Positions 10,709-20,370 of a stretch of DNA of 64,000 nt are shown here, in pieces. The first letter of the stretch is position 1. Each line of letters starts with the position of its first letter. The position numbers were made by a program, and so were the translations under genes. The stretch comes from Diplonema papillatum (Eukaryota; Euglenozoa; Diplonemea; Diplonemida; Diplonemidae), in NCBI GenBank assembly GCA_030068145.1, contig JAPJBO010000024.1, positions 544,649-608,648 on the forward strand, read 5' to 3'. The notes under the pieces were generated by a model. That model searched no databases. It had not been told where the DNA came from and was given only the letters and a program-made list of their open reading frames with translations.

Positions 10709-11452
10709 CCGACGAGCCACTGCTGCTGTTTGCGCTCGGGTCGGCGCCGCGAGGCGGCTGCCCTGAGGCACTCATTCGTTTGCAACGATCGCTCCGTTCT
10801 TTCTCCCGACATACCGAGATAGTCAGCAGCGACTTGCGCTGCCTATCGTCAGATTGCTGGTGGATGGCAAGCACTTCAGCTACTGGCACACAGTAACTGC
10901 CTTCTTCAAAGCACACTAGCTAGGAAGAAGCATCGGCAGGAGTGAAACGTGACCGCACCCTGCTTCAATCGCACAAGCAAACACAAACACCTGTTTGGCA
11001 CGCTGGTTTGTTCAAAACAATATCTCTACGTTACTTTCCCGGTCAGCACAATTCGTGTCCACGAGCTTCTCAAGAAGCAGCCATTGAAAAGGCGCCAGCC
11101 GACGAACCTGCGAGCCTTCACTTTGGGAAGGCCCACCTAGTCTTTTGATAAGCATTGTTTACCAGCTTTGGACAGAAAAAGCGGGCGGACATGCACTGTA
11201 TCACAAATCAGGCACGGCGTGTCCCGATGTCGTCGTCACAGCTTCAGCTTGTTTGCGCGGCGGACAACCTCTAAACGACCACTTTTTATGGTGGGACAGC
11301 CTTCAAGTTGGGACAACCTGCCAACCTTTTCAGTCAGGAAACAAGCGACCGCCCCCCAGAAAGCCGGGAAGTCTGGTGTTCGGCGAATCTCTGATTCGTC
11401 ACCTCTGATTCGTCAGGTTATCCTCGGCCCAGTCTGGTTTGAGTGACAAGAA

Positions 11453-11525
11453 AACCTGGTTGATCCTGCCAGTAATCATACTTACCACGCTTGTTTCAAG
11501 GATTAAGCCATGCAAGTCTCCGAGT
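11453..11525 (+). rRNA. SSU (18S) rRNA 5'-end fragment
   Basis: AACCTGGTTGATCCTGCCAG is the near-universal 5' end of eukaryotic SSU rRNA. It continues with a slightly altered GTAATCATAC, a short insertion, then GCTTGTTTCAAGGATTAAGC and CATGCAAGTCT, which correspond to the normal 5' helices. After about 11525 I cannot follow the rRNA: the usual ATGGCTCATTAA segment and the 530-loop GTGCCAGCAGC string were not found nearby. This is a truncated, diverged rDNA fragment and not a working gene. Confidence 0.85.
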
Positions 11526-12398
11526 AAATGGATTCCAGTCGAGTCCAGGCGGTTTCTGGGATGAGCAGAACCTCCGGCAGGTGAACAGGGCCAGCAGGGC
11601 TGGAGCGGGTCAGCTACATAGGAAGGTGGCTGACACGCCCTCGTGTAGGTCACGACGCGCGACGAGAAGCACCTGGCCGCGAGTTGTGCTAATCCCTTTC
11701 ACCCCAAACACTAAAGCTGAGGTCCCCCCACCCCCCCGCCCGCTTCTATCTCGCTCTCTCGTCCGTCTTTTCGTCCTTTTCTTCCCTCCTCCCGTTTTCC
11801 CTCTATTTCGTCGCGGCAGACGGTCGTTTTGCCAAAGCCCGTCTGTTTCGTGCAATCTGCCAAGATTATCTCTTTTATGTCGCGTTGCGATGGTATTCCG
11901 TATTCTGTGTGTGCGTGAAGTTGCTGTCTTGTTGAGCTGCATGCACGAGTCTGGCTGGCTCAATCAAACCCGGAATAAATACGGTCTCGGGGGCGCTCTC
12001 AGAACATAACGACCGTCCCTTTTGCACTGCTCAGTTAACACGTATATCCCGCATTCAATGGGGATTTTGCGCCTTTATCGGGGCTGCTGCTCGATTCCTC
12101 CAAGCTCTTCCGTTTCCGTTTGCACCTTGGCATCAGAGGTACTGAGGACATACACAGTATGCACTCGCTGTGGTCAGCATCGTTTTGAGTGACATTCTTC
12201 ACATTTTTGTGTCATGCTCTCACACGATCTATGGCCTGACTGCTACGAAGTTTCTCCTTTCAGTACTAAAAGAAAATCCAAGACCACATTCATCGTGAAT
12301 GTGAACGTCGGTTACAAGGTCGAAGGTCCACCAAAAGAATAATTATGAGCCGGTCCACCCCTCCCCCATCGAACTGCATCGAATTGCATGCTGCTGTC
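11526..12398. other. No gene seen
   Basis: A stretch following the rRNA shard. It contains pyrimidine-rich sequence at 11715-11815 (many C/T runs) and no conserved reading frame. Nothing further supported. Confidence 0.5.
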
Positions 12399-12628
12399 TA
12401 TCACAGTCTATCGGAGTCTATCACAGTCTATCACAGTCTATCACAGTCTATCACAGTCTATCACAGGCTATCACAGGCTATCACAGGCTATCACAGGCTA
12501 TCACAGGCTATCACAGGCTATCACAGGCTATCACAGGCTATCACAGGCTATCACAGGCTATCACAGGCTATCACAGGCTATCACAGGCTATCACAGGCTA
12601 TCACAGGCTATCAGAGTCTATCACAGGG
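12399..12628. repeat. 10-bp satellite (TATCACAGTC / TATCACAGGC), ~23 copies
   Basis: Exact 10-bp tandem units. The first copies are mainly TATCACAGTC, then about 15 copies of TATCACAGGC, and the last revert to a GTC ending. The unit divides into a 30-nt translational period and creates spurious repetitive open frames. Shorter relatives (TATCACAGTC with ACACCACGG) occur at 13680-13760, 13948-13995 and 21708-21745. Confidence 0.97.
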
Positions 12629-14581
12629 CTCGTGGACTGGCTCTCCAAGACGTGCAGAGCCGGAGGCTCGGATAGTGCTGTCGGAAAGGGCACCATCGTG
12701 AAGCGGTGGCGAGAGGTCGTATCAACAGCGGAGAATCGGAAAGCGGAGCTGGTAAACTCCGCAGGTTCCGCTGTGATGGTCAACCTCACCAAGGAAACCA
12801 CGCGTACCTGATACGGTATCATCTTGCTCCCGTTCCAAGCTGGGCCTGAGGAACGACGCAAGTCAACGGGCCGTACGACGTTCTCTGAGGGTGAGTAAGA
12901 TCTTGCAGGACATAGAGTTTCTTCTGCGTCTCAACACTAGAGACATATGCCTGGGGATGGGTGGCTTGCCTGGCCGCAACAAGGAGCTCACGCTATCCTT
13001 CACATTCGTCGAAGCAGTATAGAGAAGGCATCACCTCAGCAGCGCTGTCATCGTGAAGGCCAAGACGCGGTCGTACACCGTACTTTGAGCCTAAACGAGC
13101 ATCCGACCGTATTTCCGGGTTTTCGGGGCGGTTTGGAGCATCTAGGCAGGCGATTGCCAGTTTTGAGTTTGTGGCCCATTATTATTTCTTGTGATTTGGG
13201 GTTCTTCTGGGGTCCTGGCTCTTTGATGGGACCTCTTTCCCGGCCGTTTTCCCCTGCACCCTTGAGCAAAGTTTTCAGAGTTTTCGGGATGTCTTAGGGT
13301 ACCTTCCCCGAAATCCCCCGAAACTCCCCGAAACTATCCGATTTTGGTGGACGTCGCATTGCTTGTGCCACTTATTCTTTGTCTTCGCGCCGGGAGCGCT
13401 CGAGTAGCATTGTCGCGCTGTTCCAAATACAGTTGCAACCGACCTGCGACGGTCTTGCCCTGCACCGGGTGTGAGGACGGAATCAGCACTTGCAGAAGGA
13501 ACTGGTCGGATGACAGATCCTGCATGTTGTTGTCGGCAAGAAGCTGCCTGTGGACAAGCTACGCCGGCTGGAGCTTGCAGTCAGCGTGAAGACCCAGACT
13601 CTTGCTTCGGGGAGTGCGGTGTGACAATACCACATATACCAGCAACTTATAATACATTATGTCATCGAATATCACTCACAGTGGTCTATCAGAGTACACC
13701 ACGGTACACCGCGGTCTATCACAGTACACCACGGTACACCACGGTCTATCACTGTGTTTCGTGTGGGCTACAGCACATTTACCTCCTTTGATCTATCGCA
13801 ACTGGCAGTCTTCTCAAGCATTTCCTACAAAGCGGGTGCTTATACAAAAACAAAAATGACTCAAATGGTGGTTGACATGTTTCTTCCCGTCTTGTCTCCG
13901 CCAAGAAAAGCCGGGACGGCGCCTCCTTATTTGGTGAAACGGCTGGCGACGGTACATCACAGTCTATCACAGTCTATCACGGACTATTACAGTTCATCAG
14001 GAGGGGGTGACCGGCTCAAATTAGGCAGGAAATCAGGCTTCGTAGACCCGCTGCTGCTCGCGCTGCCCGTTTACTGTATAATTGTTTATAGCTCAGCCTA
14101 TTTTCTGGGTCCCCCCAGCCCATGTGAAACACAGCCAGCGTGCACGTATGAAGATGTCTTAGCGTTTCCACCCCGATACCCGGCCTCAATTGTCAACCGG
14201 AGACTTTAAAAAGTCCATTAAACCTCAAAAAAACTCTAAGAAAGAAACAACCAATACGCTGCCGAGACGGCCCATACTAGTCGCGGCCCTAAAAGTCACC
14301 GGATGCCGACAGGACGGTGAGCCCTCCCCCCGATAGCGAAACGAGTGTCCTCGTCGTGACCATTGTTGCGCTTGCATCAGTTCGGCAACGATCGCCCGAC
14401 AGCCTCCGCTGTGCAAACCACCCATACTTTTGGGGACGCTTGCGAGTGAATGGCAGGCCTGCACACCGCCGCGCGTGGGGACATTTCCGGAATTGGGGCT
14501 TTGCACTACCCGCACCTCTTTGACCGCCAACAACAACGGACTGAGGGGAGGGGGGGAGGGGTGAGGCATGCCCATGTAGCG
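12629..14581. other. Gene-free region with short satellites and an element A copy
   Basis: 13270-13345 has iterated CCCCGAAA-type strings (CCCCGAAATCCCCCGAAAC), seen again at 38137-38190. 13680-13760 has ACACCACGG / TATCACAG repeats. 13748-13857 is a minus-strand copy of element A. 13948-13995 again has TATCACAGTC repeats. No coding region is supported. Confidence 0.6.
13748..13857 (-). repeat. Dispersed element A, 5' half, inverted copy
   Basis: The reverse complement gives GTATAAGCACCCGCTTTGTA, GGAAATGCTTGAGAAGACTG, CCAGTTGCGATAGATCAAAG and GGAGGTAAATGTGCTGTAGC, matching the plus copies at 24329, 26774 and 35470. The copy stops at about CACACGAAACACAG, next to the TATCAC satellite. Confidence 0.9.
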
Positions 14582-14719
14582 TACAAGGCGAGGTCCAGCC
14601 TCAGAAGCTGGAGTTAAAGAGGGTGTGCCCGAGTCACACCGGAAAAGCGAGTGCACCCGAAAGGCGGGTGTGACACCCGCTTTTTTAACTCCAGAGCTGA
14701 GGCTGGACCCCGCCGTGTA
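14582..14719. mobile_element. MITE-like element F, copy 3
   Basis: 138 bp with terminal inverted repeats of about 35 bp. The left end runs TACAAGGCGAGGTCCAGCCT, CAG, CTGGAGTTAAA; the right end is TTAACTCCAG, CTGAGGCTGGACCCCGCCGT, GTA. Internal AAGCGGGTGTGACACCCGCTT is itself a perfect palindrome. Non-coding, so non-autonomous. Confidence 0.82.
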
Positions 14720-14788
14720 GGAGCGGCTCGCGGTCTTTCCTTTCGACCGCTAACTAAAACTGACTTGGGGGGGGGAGGATGAGCGGGA

Positions 14789-15034
14789 CACACACACACA
14801 TACACACACATACACACACATACACACACATACACACACATACACACACATACACACACATACACACACATACACACACATACACACACATACACACACA
14901 TACACACACATACACACACATACACACACATACACACACATACACACACATACACACACATACACACACATACACACACATACACACACATACACACACA
15001 TACACACACATACACACACATACACACGCACACG
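14789..15034. repeat. 10-bp satellite (ACACACATAC), ~24 copies
   Basis: The sequence CACACACATA repeats with a strict 10-bp period (a T every ten bases in an otherwise CA run) for about 240 bp. It is bounded by GAGCGGGA on the left and GCACACGGAGC on the right. The His/Thr and Cys/Val open frames here are artefacts of the repeat. Confidence 0.97.
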
Positions 15035-16334
15035 GAGCAGCAGTCGTCAGCATTGCCCAATATTGCTTGGCGACTCGGGCCGCTTTCCGGTGCGGGCAAG
15101 TCTCGGAACAGGACTCGAAACTGCGACCCCCTGGCGGTTGCTTGCACCAAGAGTTTGGAAGAGCAAGTCGTCAGGCCAAAGAGAGAGTTTGCTGCATCCT
15201 CGGGTGAGATGTGCCGCCTGTGAAAAGACGGTCAGCTGTTGCGCGGGGCTTGAAACCCCCATGCGGCCAACACCTCAAGATTAAACAGAAGTCTTAGGCC
15301 GAGCGCCGGATGGAGAAGCTGACAGCCCTCCATCCCCGAAGGATCCCACCCCACGCACCCTTCGGAGAGGTGTCACAGGACCCAAAAGCAGCATGTCGGA
15401 AACTCAAAACCGAATGGCGAAAGTGACAAGTGGGCCATGCTTCGCTTCAGACGTTGCCCACTTTAAGCCATACACTTTAACACCCACACACGTACGGTCG
15501 CTGCAGGCCAACGACGTGCACGGTTGCAGTCAAAGGTGCGAGCATACCCATGTACTGTACAAATCCAAAAGCGCCCAGCCTGGTCGCGGCCATTGGCCGC
15601 TGAAAGCTGCGGTCAAGTGACCGCAAGGTTGCGGTTCAATGACAACGGCCACTGACACCGGAAACTGACCAGCCCCCGGGCCGGTGATCAAGTGAAGCCG
15701 ATTAAAAAAACCTCCGCGCTCGCGCTTTGTTTTCGCTTTCCAGCCCCGCAGGCGTTTCGGGTCAAAAAAAGCAGACGATGCGTTCGATCTTCGCGTGGCT
15801 TGGTGAAATCTTCATGCTGCTTCCGTTTTGACGCTGTCGTTTTGTTTGCGATCGTGGGCTGCGCGAAAGGAGATGAGATGAAAGGTCCATCCATATCACC
15901 TTAACAAACAGTCGGGCTTCAGGGGCAACTAAACAAGGAAAGTTTGAAAGCTGACCCACCCGCTATCAGTTGGCTCTGCTGATCTGCGAATTGAATGGGG
16001 GACTGAACGAGCCAGACGACAGAATGAAAGCTGGTCCACAGTACGTTTTTTTTTTTGTCGATGGCTGTTGGTTTACCGGCTGTCTGCTGATTTCTTCAAG
16101 GCCTTCTTGCATGTTGTGCCCGCAATGAAGTGTCGACTGTTACGAACAAGAGGAATCCAATTAACTAAGCCACAGCATTTGTTCTTTGAGGCTAGGTGGG
16201 GAGACAAGCACCAACTGGTTGGGGGTTGGGGGCCACTCAGGGCGAAGAAGCAGGACCAGAGAGGCTCCGAGGAAGCAGTAGGTGAAACGCACAAACGCAA
16301 ACCCGAGCAGCGAGAAAGCGGGATGAAGGAACGT
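15035..16334. other. No gene seen
   Basis: About 1.3 kb without a recognisable gene or repeat family. 15590-15640 contains GCGGTCAAGTGACCGCAAGG-type short inverted motifs, and there are short homopolymers at 15773 and 16046. Nothing further supported. Confidence 0.5.
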
Positions 16335-16497
16335 TTCCTAGAAGAGCGTGCGCAGCGGCTGCGGCACACCGTGCTGAGGCTCGGGCCCCCCCAGGGCAAC
16401 GGGTACCCGCAGCAGCAGCCAGCAGCCGGGCTGCCGGCAAGTTACACCAGCCCGGGGGTGTATGGGGCGCTGGGGTCGGGCTACAGCTCTCCACACA
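16335..16497 (+). pseudogene. Partial copy of the Gln/Pro-rich gene's 5' exon
   Basis: From GAGCGTGCGCAGCGGCTGCG through GGGCAACGGGTACCCGCAGC and CTGCCGGCAAGTTACACCAG to TCGGGCTACAGC, this matches about 19853-20004 of the gene at 19789. The upstream helix-coding part and everything after the Tyr/Gly-rich start are missing. The frame runs out about 60 bases later. A duplicated block lies between fragment and gene, so this is a by-product of the local duplication. Confidence 0.85.
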
Positions 16498-16966
16498 TAC
16501 GGAATGAAGCACCTGTACTACCGGGCAAAAACTGTTTCACCGCCCTCGGAGTGAGATTCTGACCCTGGGCGATAAACCGCAGCCGAAATACCCTCGTGGT
16601 TGCAAACTTCGGCGCGATGGAGGCCGCAAAAAGAAAACAGACAATAACTGCCGGTAGTGAAAAGTCGTCGCGAACCAACTTTCAAGAAACCAGTGATTTA
16701 TATATGGGTCTGGGGCTCGGGGCCACCCCGAGCGCGAAAAAAAAAAAAATTGCCTTAATTTTGGGCTGGGGGTTGGGGTAGGGCCGGGTCACTACCAACC
16801 GGGATCAGCGGGGGTGAGGGACGAAGCCATGGCGAAGCCATGGCGAAGTCATGGCGAAAGCCATGGCGAAGCCATGGGGACAGGAAGAGTAAAACGGAGG
16901 CGGGGAAAGAGGAGGCAGGAGGGCCAGGGGCGGAGGGCCAAAGGGGGTGGTGGGAGGCGAGACGTT

Positions 16967-18112
16967 GACTACCAAGTCTAATTAAATTTGGGATCGGAAA
17001 TTGAACGTTGACTACCAATTCTAATTAAATGTGGGATCGGAAATTGGACGTTGACTACCAATTCTAATTAAATTTGGATTCAAAATCGAACGTTGACTAC
17101 CAATTCTAATTAAATTTGGGATCGGAAATTGGACGTTGACTACCAATTCTAATTAAATTTGGATTCAAAATTGAACGTTGACTACCAATTCTAATTAAAT
17201 TCAGAATCCGAAATTGGATGTTGACTACCAATTCTAATTAAATTTGGGATCGGAAATTGAACGTTGACTACCAATTCTAGTTAAATTTGGATCCAATTGA
17301 ACATTGACTACCAATTCTAATTAGATTTGGGATCGGAAATTGGACGTTGACTACCAATTCTAATTAAATCTGGATTCAAAATTGAACGTTGACTACCAAT
17401 TCTAATTAAATTTGGGATCGGAAATTGGATGTTGACTACCAATTCTAATTAATTTTGGATCCGACAATAGACGTTCACTGCCACTTCTAATTAAATTTGG
17501 GATCCGACATTAGACGTTGACTACCACTTCTAATTAAATTTGGATACGACATCAGACGTTGACTACCGATTGTAATTACATTTGGAATCCGAAATTGGAC
17601 GTAGACTACCATTTCTAATTAAATTTGGGACCCGAAATTGGACGCTGACTACCAAGTCTAATTAAATTTGGATACGCCATCAGACGTTGACTACCGATTG
17701 TAATTAAATTTGGAATCCGAAATTGGAAGTTGACTACCAATTCTAATTAAATTTTGGATTTGGCATCAGACGTTGACTACCGATTGTAATTAAATTTGGA
17801 ATCCGAAACTGGACGTTGACTACCAATTGTAGTTAAATTTGGGATCCGAAACTGGACGTTGCCTATCAATTCTAATTAATTTTTGGATTTGGCATCAGAC
17901 GTTGACTACCAAGTCTAATTGATTTTGGATCCGAACCTAGACGTTGCCTACCAATTTTAATTAAATTTGGAGCCAACCTTGAACGTTGACTACCAATTCT
18001 ATTTAAATTTGGAATCGGAAATTGGACGTTGAGTACCGATTCTAATTAGATTTGGGGTTCGGCATCAGACGTTGACTACCGGTTCTAACTGAATTTGGAT
18101 TCAATACTAGAA
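16967..18112. repeat. 42-43-bp minisatellite, array 1 (~27 copies)
   Basis: Unit ACGTTGACTACCAATTCTAA followed by TTAAATTTGG and a variable part, either GATCGGAAATTGG or ATTCAAAATTGA. The later copies (after about 17460) are more diverged, with GATCCGACATTAG or TTTGGCATCAG variants. The array is strongly AT-rich against its surroundings. Confidence 0.95.
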
Positions 18113-18713
18113 GTTGACCGGTGCGGAAATTCTTCGCTGTACCGTACCGTGCGCTGGGGGGCGCTGCCCCCCAGACCCCCCTCTCTTACAAACTAGCTTA
18201 ACCATTTCGTCTGATTCTTGTTCCAACACTGAGGTTGGGTGGGTTAGCCTGGGCTGGCCTGGTAGTGCTTGCCTCTTGACTACCAATTCTAATTAATTTT
18301 GGATCCACCACAGGACCCCGAGGGCGACAAGGACTTTTCTGCAGAGGAGGAAAAGCTATATAAATCCCTGAAGAAACAGTCAAAAAAAAAAAGTCCCACA
18401 CTCGCAAGTTTGGTCCGGCTTGTGGTCAGTGCGTCATGCATTTCCCCCCTCAGTTCAGTGATTTATATATGGGTCTGGGGCTCGGGGCCACCCCGAGCGC
18501 GAAAAAAAAAAAATTGCCTTAATTTTGGGCTGGGGGTTGGGGTAGGGCCGGGTCAATACCAACCGGGATCAGCGGGGGTGAGGGACGAAGCCATGGCGAA
18601 GTCATGGCGAAAGCCATGGCGAAGCCATGGGGGCAGGAAGAGTAAAACGGAGGCGGGGAAAGAGGAGGCAGGAGGGCCAGGGGCGGAGGGCCAAAGGGGG
18701 TGGTGGGAGGCGA

Positions 18714-19400
18714 GACGTTGACTACCAAGTCTAATTAAATTTGGGATCGGAAATTGAACGTTGACTACCAATTCTAATTAAATTTGGATTCAAAATCGAA
18801 CGTTGACTACCAATTCTAATTAAATTTGGGTTCAAAATTGAACGTTGACTACCAATTCTAATTAAATTTGAGATCGGAAATTGGACGTTGACTACCAATT
18901 CTAATTAAATTTGGATTCAAAATTGAACGTTGACTACCAATTCTAATTAAATTTGAGATCGGAAATTGGACGTTGACTACCAATTCTAATTAAATTTGAG
19001 ATCGGAAATTGGACGTTGACTACCAATTCTAATTAAATTTGGATTCAAAATTGAACGTTGACTACCAATTCTAATTAAATTTGGATTCAAAATTGAACGT
19101 TGACTACCAATTCTAATTAAATTTGAGATCGGAAATTGGATGTTGACTACCAATTCTAATTAAATTTGAGATCGGAAATTGGACGTTGACTACCAATTCT
19201 AATTATATTTGGATTCAAAATTGAACGTTGACTACCAATTCTAATTAAATTTGGATTCAAAATTGAACGTTGACTACCGATTCTATTTAAATTTGGAATC
19301 GGAAATTGGACGTTGAGTACCGATTCTAATTAGATTTGGGGTTCGGCATCAGACGTTGACTACCGGTTCTAACTGAATTTGGATTCAATACTAGAAGTTG
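18714..19400. repeat. 42-43-bp minisatellite, array 2 (~16 copies)
   Basis: Same unit as 16967-18112, more homogeneous, mainly alternating the GATCGGAAATTGGA and ATTCAAAATTGAA versions. The terminal three units (GTACCGATTCTAATTAGATT, GTTCGGCATCAG, ACTGAATTTGGATTCAATAC) are the same as those ending array 1. Confidence 0.95.
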
Positions 19401-19788
19401 ACCGGTGCGGAAATTCTTCGCTGTACCGTAACGTGCGCTGGGGGGCGCTGCCCCCCAGACCCCCCTCTCTTACAAATTAGCTTAACCATTTCGTCTGATT
19501 CTTGTTCCAACACTGAGGTTGGGTGGGTTAGCCTGGGCTGGCCTGGTAGTGCTTGCCTCTTGACTACCAATTCTAATTAATTTTGGATCCACCACAGGAC
19601 CCCGAGGGCGAAAAGGACTTTTCTGCAGAGGAGGAAAAGCTATATAAATCCCTGCCTCAGTTACCAAAAAAAAAAAAAAAAAAAAAAGCAGGCAAAGCGA
19701 AAAAAACCACCCAAGCGCATTGCTTCGTGAGCCGGGGGCTGAGAGGGCGCATAGAGCCACCCCGCGGGGGAAAAGCAAGGAAACAAGC

Positions 19789-20370
19789 ATGGCGATGGCG
19801 GCGAGCACCGACGAGGAGATCGCGCGGCTGCTGCAGCACGAAGAGAACGAGAGGAGCGTGCGCCGCCACGAGCAGCGGCTGCGGCACACCGCGCCCGGGC
19901 TCGGGCCCCCCCAGGGCAACGGGTACCCGCAGCAGCAGCAGCCGGGGCTGCCGGCAAGTTACACCAGCCCGGGGGTGTATGGGGCTCCGGGGTCGGGCTA
20001 CAGCACTCCGTACACGACGCCGAACGTGTATGCTGGGAGTCCTGCGGGATATGGTGGAACGCCCCCCACGTACAGCCCGGATGGAGCCTATCCTCCAGAG
20101 CAAACTGGGTATCCGCCGCAGTACGGCGCGGCGCCGCAGGCCGGCTACCCGGCCCAGGTGCCGGCAGCCGGCGGCGCCGGCTTGTCGGCGGACGAGCAGC
20201 TGGCGATGACCCTGCAGCGCATGGAGCTGCAGAACGCGTCGCAGCGCGGGCCGCGCCGCGCGCAGCCGCAGCAGTCGCAGCAGCAGCCGCCGCCGCCGCC
20301 GCCGCTGCGCACCCGCGAAATGACGCACCGGCGGCTCGGGCACGGCAGCGACTACGTCGAACCTGCTAAG
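19789..20370 (+). CDS. Gln/Pro/Tyr-rich protein with UIM-like helix (5' exon)
   Basis: The ATG at 19789 opens a 194-codon exon: MAMAASTDEEIARLLQHEEN. The Asp-Glu-Glu-x-Ala-x-x-Leu-Gln motif near residue 8 recurs as SADEQLAMTLQRMELQ near residue 136. Such amphipathic acidic helices resemble ubiquitin-interacting motifs, but they are common and the match is only suggestive. Between them is a Pro/Gly/Tyr/Gln-rich linker (GYPPQYGAAPQAGYPAQ), and a poly-Gln/Pro run follows. The exon should end at AAG|GTGTGC (20371, phase 0): the read-through adds only VCGIHV before a stop, and the protein is too disordered to be complete. I could not find the next exon with confidence. A partial copy sits at 16335-16497. 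The flank contains TATATAA (about 19640) and a 23-A run (about 19665-19687). Confidence 0.7.

Larger units (their letters stand above)
6703..11452. other. Gene-free repeat-rich region
   Basis: No coding region stands out on either strand. Two related segments contain TTTTATGGTA followed by GGCAGCG- or GCCAGCA-like strings (6992-7050 and 7112-7170); a third relative sits at 23450. There is a C homopolymer of 24 at 7530-7553 and T runs at about 7925 and 8846. Dispersed repeats H, C and F occur here and are listed separately. The remainder, including 9090-10190, shows nothing I can name. Confidence 0.6.
16695..19654. repeat. Segmental tandem duplication with minisatellite core
   Basis: Two copies of one block. 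Each has a head (TGATTTATATATGGGTCTGG, GGCCACCCCGAGCGCG, an A run, GGGCTGGGGGTTGGGGTAGG, iterated CCATGGCGAAG), a ~42-bp minisatellite, and a tail (GTTGACCGGTGCGGAAATTC, GCTGCCCCCCAGACCCCCCT, GGACTTTTCTGCAGAGGAGG, CTATATAAATCCCTG). Copy 1 spans about 16695-18375 with the array at 16967-18112. Copy 2 spans about 18456-19654 with the array at 18714-19400. The tails (18108-18370 and 19392-19654) are almost identical, so the duplication is recent; the arrays differ in length. The tail ends immediately upstream of the gene at 19789 and may include its 5' flank, including a TATATAA string. Confidence 0.93.

Noticed and set aside
12345-12701. Frame encoding repeated YHRLSQAITG
   Set aside because: The 10-bp satellite gives a 30-nt codon period; not a gene.
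15100-15140. GGACTCGAAACTGCGACCCC as the reverse complement of a tRNA T-arm
   Set aside because: The B box has a mismatch and no A box or stems could be placed.
14614-15207. Open frames rich in Cys-Val or His-Thr on both strands
   Set aside because: Produced by the 10-bp CA satellite; the same kind of frame appears over the TG run at 49782-49958.
16967-19400. Could the regular arrays be a CRISPR or centromeric array?
   Set aside because: There are no unique spacers between identical repeats and no cas genes, and the genome is eukaryotic. The array is a diverged head-to-tail minisatellite; a centromere role cannot be judged from the sequence.
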